DNA of 64,000 nucleotides. Source: Lutibacter flavus. GTDB taxonomy: Bacteria > Bacteroidota > Bacteroidia > Flavobacteriales > Flavobacteriaceae. Within the stretch, counting starts at the first letter, position 1. Each line of letters starts with the position of its first letter. Positions 1-10,839 of the stretch are shown one piece after another. Both the position numbers and the translations under genes were made by a program. Under the pieces are notes generated by a model, which was given only the letters and a program-made list of their open reading frames with translations, had not been told where the DNA came from and made no database searches. The stretch is from positions 69,501 through 133,500 of the forward strand of contig NZ_FZNX01000001.1 in the NCBI RefSeq assembly GCF_900188355.1, read 5' to 3'.

Positions 1-554
1 AATTTCTTATATTCATTAAGCATTTTTTTTCTGAAACTGTTTGCTGAGGTATTCCAATAAAACTCGTAAGTATTAGGAATAAACATTCCTATTGCTGTGT
101 TTTTATTAAAACCATTAGCATTCATAAAAGATTCATCCTTAAAACTGGCTAATAAAGAAATTGAATCAGCTTCTATTTGTTCCGAAATTCTACCAGCTAA
201 TTTTTCAAAGGTATCCTGGTTATTGAATGATACTTTAACAGCAGTTTGTTTTCCACTTCTTAATAAATTAACCAAATCATTGTTGCTCATTCCCTGATCA
301 ATATGATATTTCCCCGGTTTGATTGTATTTGGGTAGTTTTTTTTATTTGCAACCCAAATAAATGGTTTTACCCTTTTTAAAAATGGACGAACCAAATTTT
401 CAACTTCATTAAAGTTACTATTTGTTGGAATATATAAATAGCCTTCTTGGGTTGTATTGGGCTTGTATATTTTATTGTAGTAATTAAAAATTAAAACTCC
501 TCCAATTATAAGTAAAAGGCTAATAATTAAAAGAATAAGTCTTTTTAAATTCAT
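1..554 (-). CDS. mltG: Endolytic murein transglycosylase MltG (YceG-like), 3' end cut by window
   Basis: This enzyme cleaves nascent peptidoglycan glycan strands at the inner membrane and sets strand length. About 184 codons are visible from the ATG at 552-554; the reading frame stays open to base 1, so the catalytic C-terminal half lies outside the window. The N-terminus is a short basic stretch followed by one membrane anchor (residues about 4-24). A YceG/MltG-type region follows, with the family motif IPNTYEFYWNTSA near residue 165. It starts 4 bases after the stop of the GNAT gene and is third in the dapF-GNAT-mltG operon. The product call rests on motif recognition of the visible part. 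Confidence 0.85.
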   Translation of the reverse strand, partial: MNLKRLILLIISLLLIIGGVLIFNYYNKIYKPNTTQEGYLYIPTNSNFNEVENLVRPFLKRVKPFIWVANKKNYPNTIKPGKYHIDQGMSNNDLVNLLRSGKQTAVKVSFNNQDTFEKLAGRISEQIEADSISLLASFKDESFMNANGFNKNTAIGMFIPNTYEFYWNTSANSFRKKMLNEYKK

Positions 555-558
555 TTTG

Positions 559-1077
559 TTATTTTATTAATTGATATAAAATTTCATCTTTAAAAGTGGA
601 TTTTGAGTAAATCCAGTCTTTTTTAACTCCGGCCGGTTTAAAATTAAATTTTTCAAAAAGAGAAATGCTTTTAAAATTATCGGATGTAATATTTGCAAAA
701 ATTTGATGCACATTTAAATAGGAAAATGCATAATCTATAATTAATTCTAATGCCTCAACTCCATAGCCTTTATTTTGGTGTTTTGGAATTAATAAAATTC
801 CAATTCCTATTCTTAGGTGCTGTGGATTAAAATCGAACAAATCAATCATTCCAACAGGAATATTTTCTGTATTGCAAATTACAAATCTGTATTGTTTAGC
901 TTCATAAATATCCTGATGTGAGTTTTCAATATATTTTTCTAAAATATATTTGGAATAAGGAGTTTGAGTACTACTTATTTCCCAAAAAACTTCATTGTTC
1001 TCAGCAGTAAATAAAAAATTAAGATCCTCAGGTTCTAATGCTCTTAATACTATATTTTCACCTAATAATGTAGCCAT
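559..1077 (-). CDS. GNAT family N-acetyltransferase (RimJ/RimL type)
   Basis: The 172-residue protein matches the acetyl-CoA-dependent RimJ/RimL branch of the GNAT fold. It opens with LLGENIVLRALEPEDLNFLF, typical of that branch. The acetyl-CoA pyrophosphate loop is visible near residues 100-107 as HQNKGYGVEA, and ALELIIDYAF plus the terminal SISLFEKFNFKPAG complete the fold. The substrate cannot be predicted; proteins of this type acetylate amino groups of proteins, antibiotics or small molecules. Its start codon overlaps the dapF stop by one base, which indicates translational coupling in one operon with dapF and mltG. Confidence 0.85.
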   Translation of the reverse strand: MATLLGENIVLRALEPEDLNFLFTAENNEVFWEISSTQTPYSKYILEKYIENSHQDIYEAKQYRFVICNTENIPVGMIDLFDFNPQHLRIGIGILLIPKHQNKGYGVEALELIIDYAFSYLNVHQIFANITSDNFKSISLFEKFNFKPAGVKKDWIYSKSTFKDEILYQLIK

Positions 1078-1856
1078 TAAATTGAGATTTTTCCTTCAAA
1101 TACAAATTGAGCAGGGCCAGTTAAAAAAACATTTGTATAATTATCGCCTTTTTTATCAAAAGAAACTTCCAAATTACCACCCAATACTTCAATTTTAATA
1201 TGATTAGCAGTTGTTTTATTTGTTTTGTTAGCTGCAATTGCAACCGCCGTAACTCCAGTTCCACATGCTAAAGTTTCATCTTCAACACCACGTTCGTAGG
1301 TTCTAACTTTAAAGGAATTTTTAGCAACCTGTTCTGCAAAATTAACATTTGTTCCGGCTTCAAAATAGGGTGATCCATATCTTATTTTGGCACCTAATTC
1401 TTTTACATTTATGTTAGAAATAGTATCGCAAAAACTGATATGATGTGGTGATCCAGTGTTTAAAAATGAATGTGAATCTGAACCTTCAATTTCGTTTACA
1501 TCAATCATTTTTAGACTTACAATACCATTTTTAATTGTTGCATAATGTAAACCATCAACAGCATCAAAAGTAGTTTCGTTTTTAATAATACCTAGCTGAT
1601 TGGCAAATGCAACCAAACATCTTCCTCCATTACCGCACATACTTCCTTCATTACCATCGGCATTATAATAGACCATTGTAAAATCTTCATTTTCTGAAGG
1701 TTCTAATAAAATAAGTCCATCAGCACCAATGCCAAATCTCCTGTCGCATAATTTATTGATAAGTTTTACATCAGTTTTAGGAAAGAAAAGGGTTCTATTA
1801 TCTATCATAATAAAATCGTTTCCTGTCCCTTGATATTTGTAAAATTGTAGTTTCAT
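1077..1856 (-). CDS. dapF: Diaminopimelate epimerase
   Basis: DapF converts LL- to meso-diaminopimelate, the last step before lysine and a peptidoglycan precursor. The protein has 259 residues, close to family length. Both halves of the duplicated fold carry the catalytic cysteines: Cys74 in GSMCGNGGRC and Cys198 in ETLACGTGVTA. The N-terminal FYKYQGTGNDF motif is also intact. It is the promoter-proximal gene of the operon with a GNAT acetyltransferase and mltG, which fits a cell-wall role. A second lysine-pathway gene, dapA, lies at 24964 in a different operon. Confidence 0.97.
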   Translation of the reverse strand: MKLQFYKYQGTGNDFIMIDNRTLFFPKTDVKLINKLCDRRFGIGADGLILLEPSENEDFTMVYYNADGNEGSMCGNGGRCLVAFANQLGIIKNETTFDAVDGLHYATIKNGIVSLKMIDVNEIEGSDSHSFLNTGSPHHISFCDTISNINVKELGAKIRYGSPYFEAGTNVNFAEQVAKNSFKVRTYERGVEDETLACGTGVTAVAIAANKTNKTTANHIKIEVLGGNLEVSFDKKGDNYTNVFLTGPAQFVFEGKISI

Positions 1857-1984
1857 TGTTGCAAATGTAGTAAATTCAAAGTAGTTTTTATTGTTAAAAA
1901 TTGTTCAGAAATTTGAAATTGTTAAAATGAGTTAAATGAGCGTTAAGAAAGCGTTAAAGGAATTTTTTTAATATAATATTGTTC

Positions 1985-1992
1985 TAATTTTG
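1985..1992 (+). promoter_or_regulatory. Putative Bacteroidota -7 element for the HtrA gene
   Basis: TAATTTTG matches the Bacteroidota -7 consensus TAnnTTTG and lies 30 bases before the ATG at 2023. No clear -33 TTTG is visible at the expected distance. The element overlaps an in-frame TTG at 1990, which argues for translation starting at the downstream ATG. Confidence 0.45.
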
Positions 1993-2022
1993 AGTGTTAC
2001 TAAAAGAATAAATATTGAAACA

Positions 2023-3429
2023 ATGAAAAAAATTATAAGTATTGTACTATTTGCTGCATTAGGTGGTGCTCTTACTTTGGGGGCTTATAAATTATTTATT
2101 GAAAAACCACAAATTGTTATAGAAAAAACCATTGAAACGAAACCCGATTCAATGCAAACCGACTATAGGGAATTAAATACCAGTGCCGTTGAAAATACGG
2201 ATTTTACTGTAGCTGCTGAAAAAACATTAAATGCAGTTGTACACGTAAAGAATACCATGTATAAAACGGTTCGGGATCCATTTGCTGAATTTTTTTACGG
2301 TGAAGGTAGCGGTACAAAAAAGTATTCTCAAATAGGAACAGGTAGTGGTGTGGTGATTTCAGCTGATGGTTATATAATAACTAACAATCATGTTATAAAA
2401 AATGCCACAGATATTGAAGTTACTTTAAACAATAAAAAAGTTTATAAAGCTGAACTAATAGGAACAGATCCAATAAATGATATTGCATTATTAAAAGTAA
2501 ATGCAAAAGATTTACATTATATTGTTTTTGGTGACTCTCAAAATTTAAAAGTGGGGGAATGGGTTTTAGCCGTTGGAAACCCATATAATTTAACATCTAC
2601 TGTAACTGCTGGAATTATAAGTGCCAAAGGAAGAGATTTAGATGGAAACAGTGGAGTAGATTCATTTTTACAAACCGATGCCGCAGTTAATCCTGGAAAT
2701 AGTGGAGGTGCTTTGGTAAATACCAGAGGGCAATTAGTTGGTATAAATACAGCTATTTCATCTATGACGGGGTCGTTTGTTGGTTATTCATTTGCTGTAC
2801 CTTCAAATATTGCTAAAAAAGTTGTTGAAGATTTAATGGAGTATGGAAATGTTCAAAAAGCAGTTTTGGGTGTTAGAGGCGGTGAATTAAATAGTAAAGT
2901 TGCAGAAAATTTGAATATTGAAAATACAGAAGGGTTTTATATTTCTGAAGTAATTGAAGGATCAGGCTCTCAAAAAGCAGGACTTAGAAAAGATGATATT
3001 ATTATTAAATTGGATGAGTTAAAAATAGCAACTTATGCTGATTTAACTGGTTTTATCAGAACTAAAAGGCCAAATGATAAAATAAAAGTTACCTTTTTAA
3101 GAAACGGTAAAGAAAAAGTGGCTTTGGTTACGCTAATTAAAAATGAAATTAGCATAATATCTTCAATTGGATTAGAATTGAAAAATCTAAATGCTAAGGA
3201 GTTAAAAAAATTAAAAATTTCTAATGGAGTAGAAATAACGGCTATTTCAAACGCAGAATTACAAGCTTATAACGTTAAAAAGGGATATGTTATCACTGCA
3301 ATTAATGATATTAAGATTTACTCTGTAGATGACATAAATGATATTATTTCAAATAAGAAGAGTGATGAAGTTTTACGAATTGAAATGCTGAATTTAAACG
3401 GAGAGTTAGAACGATATATATTTAGATAG
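2023..3429 (+). CDS. HtrA/Deg-type periplasmic serine protease with two PDZ domains
   Basis: This envelope protease/chaperone degrades misfolded periplasmic proteins. I place the start at the ATG at 2023 (468 residues) rather than an upstream in-frame TTG at 1990, because the former gives a clean N-terminal signal anchor (MKKIISIVLFAALGGALTLG). The trypsin-like domain covers residues about 60-260, with the triad His123 (TNNHVI), Asp153 (INDIALL) and Ser227 (NPGNSGG). Two PDZ domains follow, at roughly 265-365 and 385-465. It appears monocistronic, with a Bacteroidota-type -7 element upstream and a strong hairpin downstream. Confidence 0.95.
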   Translation: MKKIISIVLFAALGGALTLGAYKLFIEKPQIVIEKTIETKPDSMQTDYRELNTSAVENTDFTVAAEKTLNAVVHVKNTMYKTVRDPFAEFFYGEGSGTKKYSQIGTGSGVVISADGYIITNNHVIKNATDIEVTLNNKKVYKAELIGTDPINDIALLKVNAKDLHYIVFGDSQNLKVGEWVLAVGNPYNLTSTVTAGIISAKGRDLDGNSGVDSFLQTDAAVNPGNSGGALVNTRGQLVGINTAISSMTGSFVGYSFAVPSNIAKKVVEDLMEYGNVQKAVLGVRGGELNSKVAENLNIENTEGFYISEVIEGSGSQKAGLRKDDIIIKLDELKIATYADLTGFIRTKRPNDKIKVTFLRNGKEKVALVTLIKNEISIISSIGLELKNLNAKELKKLKISNGVEITAISNAELQAYNVKKGYVITAINDIKIYSVDDINDIISNKKSDEVLRIEMLNLNGELERYIFR

Positions 3430-3448
3430 TTTGATTGATTATTTGTTT

Positions 3449-3490
3449 AAAAGGTCGTTTAAAATTACTTTAAACGACCTTTTATTTTTT
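3449..3490. terminator. Bidirectional intrinsic terminator between the HtrA and DsrE-like genes
   Basis: A perfect 15-bp inverted repeat (AAAAGGTCGTTTAAA at 3449-3463 and its complement at 3469-3483) with a 5-base loop is followed by a T-rich run. It lies between convergent genes and has an A/T tract on each side, so it can stop both transcripts. Confidence 0.9.
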
Positions 3491-3497
3491 TAAAAAA

Positions 3498-3998
3498 TTA
3501 AGTAAATATAATTTGTGTTCTGTCTCCATCACACATTTCATAAAATTCACCTATTGTTATAATATCAGAAACTTCATCTGATAAATCTTCTTTTTTAAGT
3601 TTAAACATATCAATTGCTAATTTGCAAGCGTATATTTTACCTCCACCAGCTGTAATCATTTCTAAAAATTCGTCTACTGGTGGCATATCTAGTGCTTCCA
3701 TTTGTTTACGCATCATACCTGAAACGGCAGATTCTACACCTGGCAGTCCACCAAGCATTGTAGGAAAAGGAAGTCCACCTGGCATACGCATTGCAGGGTT
3801 TCCTGTAGTTGCTGTATGTAAATGATTCATTGCTTTTTTTGTAATACCATCTAATCCAAAAAAAGTAAAGAACACGTTAGTTTCAATTCCTTCCATAACT
3901 GCACCATTTGCCATCACTAAACTTGCATAAACATCTTCTAAACTTCCTTTGGCACATATTAAGCAAACTTTCTCTAAAGGTTTTTTTTCTGTACTCAT
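3498..3998 (-). CDS. DsrE-family (DsrE2-like) sulfur-transfer protein
   Basis: The 166-residue protein belongs to the DsrE/DsrF superfamily, small proteins that carry persulfide sulfur in sulfur-trafficking pathways. The N-terminal strand VCLICAKGSLED and the DsrE2-type motif KIYACKLAIDMF, with candidate carrier Cys125, are present. The middle is rich in glycine, proline and methionine (residues about 66-90), as in DsrE2-like members. It is last in the operon SQR-like flavoprotein, TusE/DsrC, DsrE. This arrangement supports a chain from sulfide oxidation to sulfur carriers. The direction of flow is inferred. Confidence 0.85.
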   Translation of the reverse strand: MSTEKKPLEKVCLICAKGSLEDVYASLVMANGAVMEGIETNVFFTFFGLDGITKKAMNHLHTATTGNPAMRMPGGLPFPTMLGGLPGVESAVSGMMRKQMEALDMPPVDEFLEMITAGGGKIYACKLAIDMFKLKKEDLSDEVSDIITIGEFYEMCDGDRTQIIFT

Positions 3999-4041
3999 TT
4001 TTTTAATTTTAAATTATTGTGAATAATATTTGTTAAGGAAT

Positions 4042-4353
4042 TTAAATACAGCTAGTTGGTTTAGGAATTCCTGCAATTTTTGATGAGAATTTTAATGGTC
4101 CTTTTGGGAACAATTTGTATAACTCTTTAATATCCACAATACCTGATTTACCAACACCTCTAATCGTTAAAGATTCTTTTGCTTTTGTTTTTTCACGTAA
4201 ATAGTTTAATACTTCAAAATGCTTTGGTGTTAATTCAATTCCAATTTCACTTGCAATTTCTTTTGCAATTTCTTCATTCCATTGATTCATATCTTCAAGG
4301 TATCCATCTTCGGAAACATTTACTGCTACTCCTGCTATTGTTTTTACTGACAT
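4042..4353 (-). CDS. tusE: TusE/DsrC family sulfur carrier protein, single C-terminal cysteine
   Basis: DsrC/TusE proteins bind sulfur on a flexible C-terminal arm. At 103 residues this one has family length and ends in GIPKPTSCI. The penultimate Cys102 corresponds to the carrier cysteine (CysA). The second cysteine of bona fide DsrC, 11 residues upstream, is Ser91 here (KFSSKIAG), so the protein cannot form the DsrC trisulfide or disulfide and is TusE-like or a DsrC-like protein of another role. No dsrAB sulfite reductase genes are in the window. It sits between a DsrE-like gene and an SQR-like flavoprotein gene. Function as a sulfur relay is inferred from family and context. Confidence 0.88.
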   Translation of the reverse strand: MSVKTIAGVAVNVSEDGYLEDMNQWNEEIAKEIASEIGIELTPKHFEVLNYLREKTKAKESLTIRGVGKSGIVDIKELYKLFPKGPLKFSSKIAGIPKPTSCI

Positions 4354-4370
4354 AATATTTAGTTATTTTT

Positions 4371-4400
4371 TAATTTAGTTTATAATTTAGTTTATAATTA
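4371..4400. repeat. Short tandem repeat of a 12-bp unit
   Basis: The unit TAATTTAGTTTA occurs twice in full, then partially, in the 48-base gap between the SQR-like gene and tusE. It may be replication slippage, or an A/T-rich leader tuning translation of tusE. Confidence 0.7.
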
Positions 4401-4401
4401 T

Positions 4402-5649
4402 TTATTTTTCTGGTTTTATATCAAAAACTTTACCCTTAAAGCTCATATTTCTTGATACAAAAGGAATTGCTATTCCTTTTAATAGCATATTCCAGTAAAT
4501 CCATCTAAAGGCTAATTTTCCCCAATGATTGAAAACGCTTTCTTTTAATAATTTAAGTGGACCAATTTTTGAAAAAGGAAAAGTACCATGAACTGGTTCA
4601 GTTACATAATTAAAATCAATTAGTAAGGCTTTTTTATTTCCAGTTTCAATAAAGCAGTTTGCGTGCCCATCAAACTCTTTTTTTAATGGATAACCATCAA
4701 TATATAAAAGGATGTTATCTGTTAATGTTTCTGCTTCAAAATGTGCTACTGAACCTGCTTTTGAAGCTGGAACATTAGTTGCATCTCCAATTACAAAAAT
4801 ATTTTCATGTGCTAAAGATTGTAAAGTGTTATGGTCTGTAGGGATAAAATTTAAATCATCACCTAAACCAGATTTTTCTATTACTGCATCACCCATATTT
4901 GTTGGAATGGTAACAAGTAAATCAAAAGGAATTCTTCTATCTTCATAATCTACAATTTCTTTTTTATCATTATCTACATGTTCAATTGCAAAATCAGATT
5001 CCATGTGAATACCTTTTTCTTTTAAAAGATAAGATAAAGCTGTTGAACAAGTCGGTTTTGTAAAAGCACCTGTAAGTGGTGTAACATAAGAAATTTCAAC
5101 TTTGTCGCGCATTCCTTTTTCTCTAAAATATGAATCAGCTAAAAAAGCAAATTCTAAAGGAGCTACAGGGCATTTTATTGGCATTTCAGTAATATGAACT
5201 ACTAATTTTCCACCTTCCCATTCTCTAAGTTTATTTCGTAATGCTAAAGAGCCTTCAAAAGTGTAAAAATCAAATATATCTTTTTTCCAAAGAGGTCCAA
5301 TTAATCCTTCAGTTTCTTCAGGAGCAATTTTAGATCCTGTAGCTACAATTAGTATATCATAGTATAACGTTTCATCCTCTAATTGCACTTTATTTTCTTC
5401 AGGGTAAATTTGTTCAATTTTTTTTTGAATATAATTTACATCTTTAGGAATAAATTTCTTTCCAACTTTTTTTACTTGCTTTTCAGTATAAGTATCAAAA
5501 GGTAAAAATAAAAAACCAGGTTGATAATAATGTGTTTTATATTGATCAACAATGGTAATATTCCACTTGTCTTTATATAATTTATGTCTCAGGTGATTTG
5601 CCATCATCGTTCCTGCTGTTCCTGCACCTAATATTAGTAAGTTTTTCAT
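4402..5649 (-). CDS. Sulfide:quinone oxidoreductase-like FAD flavoprotein
   Basis: This 415-residue flavoprotein probably oxidises sulfide to sulfane sulfur and passes electrons to quinone at the membrane. The N-terminal dinucleotide fold is intact (NLLILGAGTAGTMMANHL) and the second FAD motif is NIFVIGDATNVPASKAGS near residue 284. Three cysteines are notable: Cys160 (PIKCPVAP), Cys201 (KPTCSTA) and Cys332 (HANCFIET). Cys160 and Cys332 are in the places expected for the redox pair of SQR enzymes. The C-terminal region after residue 360 is amphipathic, as for membrane association. Co-transcription with tusE and a DsrE-like gene supports the sulfur role. A different flavoprotein of the same superfamily cannot be excluded. 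Confidence 0.83.
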   Translation of the reverse strand: MKNLLILGAGTAGTMMANHLRHKLYKDKWNITIVDQYKTHYYQPGFLFLPFDTYTEKQVKKVGKKFIPKDVNYIQKKIEQIYPEENKVQLEDETLYYDILIVATGSKIAPEETEGLIGPLWKKDIFDFYTFEGSLALRNKLREWEGGKLVVHITEMPIKCPVAPLEFAFLADSYFREKGMRDKVEISYVTPLTGAFTKPTCSTALSYLLKEKGIHMESDFAIEHVDNDKKEIVDYEDRRIPFDLLVTIPTNMGDAVIEKSGLGDDLNFIPTDHNTLQSLAHENIFVIGDATNVPASKAGSVAHFEAETLTDNILLYIDGYPLKKEFDGHANCFIETGNKKALLIDFNYVTEPVHGTFPFSKIGPLKLLKESVFNHWGKLAFRWIYWNMLLKGIAIPFVSRNMSFKGKVFDIKPEK

Positions 5650-5716
5650 TTTAAGTAATTTATTAAATTTATTAATAGCTTTTAGTTTTTTTGTTTTGCT
5701 TTTACTATGATGTAAA

Positions 5717-5778
5717 GTTACTTTAGTTACATTTTTATATTTATGATAAATGTCACTTTACTATGTCACATTAGTTAC
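5717..5778. promoter_or_regulatory. Cluster of three 14-bp inverted repeats upstream of the SQR operon
   Basis: Three candidate Crp/Fnr-type sites lie within 62 bases: GTTACTTTAGTTAC (5717-5730), ATGATAAATGTCAC (5743-5756) and GTCACATTAGTTAC (5765-5778). All fit a 5-N4-5 layout with GTnAC or ATGAy half-sites. The same two site classes recur upstream of the tandem-rhodanese gene (11858-11939) and between the molybdoenzyme and cytochrome genes (18458-18547). Binding by the regulator at 7870-8523 is inferred. Confidence 0.55.
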
Positions 5779-5821
5779 ATCAATAAATTTTTTAAAAAAT
5801 AATTTGAAGCAATGTTTCTAA

Positions 5822-8523
<2,702 letters not shown>

Positions 8524-8549
8524 AATTAGCAATGTTTTGATTTTGTATA

Positions 8550-8557
8550 CAAATATA
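8550..8557 (-). promoter_or_regulatory. Putative -7 element of the Crp/Fnr gene
   Basis: On the minus strand TATATTTG fits TAnnTTTG, about 27 bases before the ATG at 8523. No copy of the 14-bp island motif was seen between 8524 and 8624, so autoregulation through that motif is not supported. Confidence 0.4.
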
Positions 8558-8569
8558 AAATATATCTAT

Positions 8570-8600
8570 AAAAAAACTCCTGATTTTTATCAGGAGTTTA
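8570..8600 (-). terminator. Intrinsic terminator of the porin/rhodanese operon
   Basis: An 11-bp inverted repeat (AAACTCCTGAT with its complement, short A/T loop) is followed on the minus strand by a run of seven T. It closes the operon that ends with the porin gene at 8625 and separates it from the Crp/Fnr gene. Confidence 0.88.
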
Positions 8601-8624
8601 ATAATTCAAATAATAGTAACTGCT

Positions 8625-9686
8625 TTAAAACTTAACTTGCAGTTGCATCAAAAGTGCGTCATTATCCACACTTAATCCAGTTTCAATTTTATTTTGATAA
8701 TTAACTTGTAATCTTGTGTTTTTATTTATAAAATAATTTGCTCCAATAGTCATCATTTCTTGATATCCAATTTTTTTAATGTCTAAATCCTGGTCAAAAT
8801 ATTCATATTTAAATACAGGTTGAAATTTTTCATTTACATCATAAGTTGCCATAAAATAAGCACCTTCTCTTTTTTCACCTAATTCTAATGGAACGGATCC
8901 ACATCCACCTTCAGCAGCTCTATTATAGTCACCTTCATCATAAATATATTCTCCTTGAACTTTAAATCCTCCATAATTTAGTACTATTTCACCACCATAA
9001 GTAGTTCTGTCCTTATCATTATTGTTTGGATAGCCATATCTAAAGCTACCACCAAGTGTCATAAAATCAAATAATTTATAAGAAGCTCTACCAATAATGT
9101 CTTTTTTAGTGTTATTGTCTTTATAAGAATTTGAATCACCACGTAGCCCAAATCCATTCATAATGGCAACTGAATATCTGAATTTAGTTTTACTGGATCC
9201 TCCCAATAGCATTAAACCATAATCTCTTTGGGGTGCAACTAATTGATCAGAAACTATCGCTCTGTCTATAGTTGTTAAACTATGACAAGCTGTTGCAACC
9301 TCTAATCCAAATGGTTGTTTAAATGATCCTAAAGAAATTTTAGCCCATTCGTTTTTGTCGTAGGTCACAAATGCATCTAGTAAATAAGCATCTCCACCAC
9401 TCATAAATGCACTAGTTTCCATTACAAAGTAATAAGAGAAAGAACGATTTACTCTTCCACGAACACCGAATCGAGCTCTTTTGAAATTAAAAGTATTTTC
9501 GCCTGGATCTGTAAAGTAGGTGTTATACTGTGGTTGTATGTAACCAAAAATTGTCATACTACTTGTTGAAGGAACTCCAGAAACAGCTCCTGTAGGGGCA
9601 GCATCATCTTCACATCCTTGGGCGAATGAAGTATTAAAATTTAATGCAAATATTAATGCAAATAGGATAATTATTTTTGTTCTCAT
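8625..9686 (-). CDS. Outer-membrane porin, OprO/OprP (phosphate-selective porin) family
   Basis: The 353-residue protein has a signal peptide (residues 1-22, ending in SFAQG) and a sequence dominated by alternating beta-strand segments with aromatic girdles, such as FGYIQPQYNTYF, FNFKRARFGVRGRVN and a terminal LLMQLQVKF ending in Phe, as expected for a beta barrel. It is of the OprO/P type by pattern. Its place as last gene in an operon with two rhodanese proteins suggests it passes an anionic sulfur compound (thiosulfate, polysulfide, sulfate) rather than phosphate. That substrate is inference. Confidence 0.82.
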   Translation of the reverse strand: MRTKIIILFALIFALNFNTSFAQGCEDDAAPTGAVSGVPSTSSMTIFGYIQPQYNTYFTDPGENTFNFKRARFGVRGRVNRSFSYYFVMETSAFMSGGDAYLLDAFVTYDKNEWAKISLGSFKQPFGLEVATACHSLTTIDRAIVSDQLVAPQRDYGLMLLGGSSKTKFRYSVAIMNGFGLRGDSNSYKDNNTKKDIIGRASYKLFDFMTLGGSFRYGYPNNNDKDRTTYGGEIVLNYGGFKVQGEYIYDEGDYNRAAEGGCGSVPLELGEKREGAYFMATYDVNEKFQPVFKYEYFDQDLDIKKIGYQEMMTIGANYFINKNTRLQVNYQNKIETGLSVDNDALLMQLQVKF

Positions 9687-9700
9687 ATTATAAATTTTTG

Positions 9701-9781
9701 AAAAGCCCTAAAAAGATTACTTATTGGATTTTAAAACACTTTTATGAACTAATAAGTTGTTTTAAATTTTTCAGGGCTTTT
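9701..9781. other. Long imperfect stem-loop between the rhodanese lipoprotein and porin genes
   Basis: The 115-base gap holds an outer repeat (AAAAGCCCT at 9701-9709 with AGGGCTTTT at 9773-9781) and inner complementary segments (ACTTATT with AATAAGT, TTTTAAAACA with TGTTTTAAA). On the transcript it can fold into one extended hairpin. It may be a partial terminator or an RNA processing/stability element that sets the porin:rhodanese ratio. Confidence 0.6.
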
Positions 9782-9801
9782 GTTTTATTAAATGGTTTTA
9801 A

Positions 9802-10803
9802 TTATTGAGCTAATGGTAAATCTTTTGGATTGCTATCTCCTCCCCATTGGTTTGAAGCCCAAGCTGTATTAGTATTGTATAAGCCATTCATACCATAAGT
9901 TAAACTGTAAGCGTCATACCCTAATACGTTTAAACATGCAGTTACAACTGCAGAAGTTTGACCTGTATAGCAGTATGTTACAACTTTCGCATTTGAAGCA
10001 GGGTCTAAACCTTTGTAACTATTGTCAGCCAATTTTAAAGGAAGAATTCTGTAAGAACCGTCGACATGTCCAAAGCTTGAGTAATCTGTTGCATTAAAAT
10101 AGTTGTTAATAAAATAGTTATTTGGGTTGTTTAATACATCTGTTCCACTTGCAGTTTTAAATCCTGTAGCTACAGCTTTTTCAACTTGGTTTTTAAATAT
10201 TGTTGCTCCATCTGTAGATAAAGTAGAAAATACTGGGTCTGCAAATGTTAAATTTGTAGGTGCACTTTCTGTAGTCCAATTTGCATGTCCTTTTGCTTCT
10301 TCAGCTCCAATCTTTGCATTCCAACCACTGGCTAAAGCAGAATTCCAACCAGACATACCCCATTTTAAAGCTTTTGTATGTGAATATCCATACATACGCA
10401 TTAATGCTGTAGCATAACAAGCAGTTTGCCCTGAATAGCACACCATTAATACAGGTTTTGCAGCTGCAGCACCTTCAGTTAAAATATTAGAAAAAGAAAT
10501 ATTTTTTGCACCTTCTATATGTCCAGCTGCAAAAGCTTCAGCACTTCTAATATCTAAAATGGTATATTTTGCAATATAAGCAGGCACATCTTCTGCAGTT
10601 GCTGGTGGTCCAACTACAAATTTTTCACCATCTGTATTTGTAATTATTTTATCAATATCTAAATTGTTATTAATAACATAATCTTTCATTAATGTAAAAG
10701 CTGGTGTTGCATCTACACCTGTATCATCACCTTTATCACAAGATGTTAAGAACAATGTTGGTACTAAAAATAGAGCGATTAATAAATACGATATTTTTTT
10801 CAT
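9802..10803 (-). CDS. Tandem rhodanese-domain lipoprotein
   Basis: Rhodanese domains move sulfane sulfur through a cysteine persulfide. The 333-residue protein has a lipoprotein signal with lipobox cysteine Cys22 (LFLTSCDKG), so it is anchored outside the cytoplasm. Two rhodanese domains follow. Both keep an active-site cysteine loop: MVCYSGQTACYA in the first and TYCYTGQTSAVV in the second, each followed by the conserved LGY/YGY-x-WGM/YGM-type segment. It is 36 bases downstream of a paralogous tandem rhodanese gene and upstream of a porin gene. A periplasmic or surface sulfur-binding role is inferred. Confidence 0.88.
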   Translation of the reverse strand: MKKISYLLIALFLVPTLFLTSCDKGDDTGVDATPAFTLMKDYVINNNLDIDKIITNTDGEKFVVGPPATAEDVPAYIAKYTILDIRSAEAFAAGHIEGAKNISFSNILTEGAAAAKPVLMVCYSGQTACYATALMRMYGYSHTKALKWGMSGWNSALASGWNAKIGAEEAKGHANWTTESAPTNLTFADPVFSTLSTDGATIFKNQVEKAVATGFKTASGTDVLNNPNNYFINNYFNATDYSSFGHVDGSYRILPLKLADNSYKGLDPASNAKVVTYCYTGQTSAVVTACLNVLGYDAYSLTYGMNGLYNTNTAWASNQWGGDSNPKDLPLAQ

Positions 10804-10839
10804 AATTTGTTTGTTTTTATTTATATAGTTTGGATTTGT

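Noticed and set aside
1990-2022. TTG start giving an 11-residue longer HtrA protease
   Set aside because: It overlaps a -7 promoter-like element and would bury the signal anchor; the ATG at 2023 fits better.
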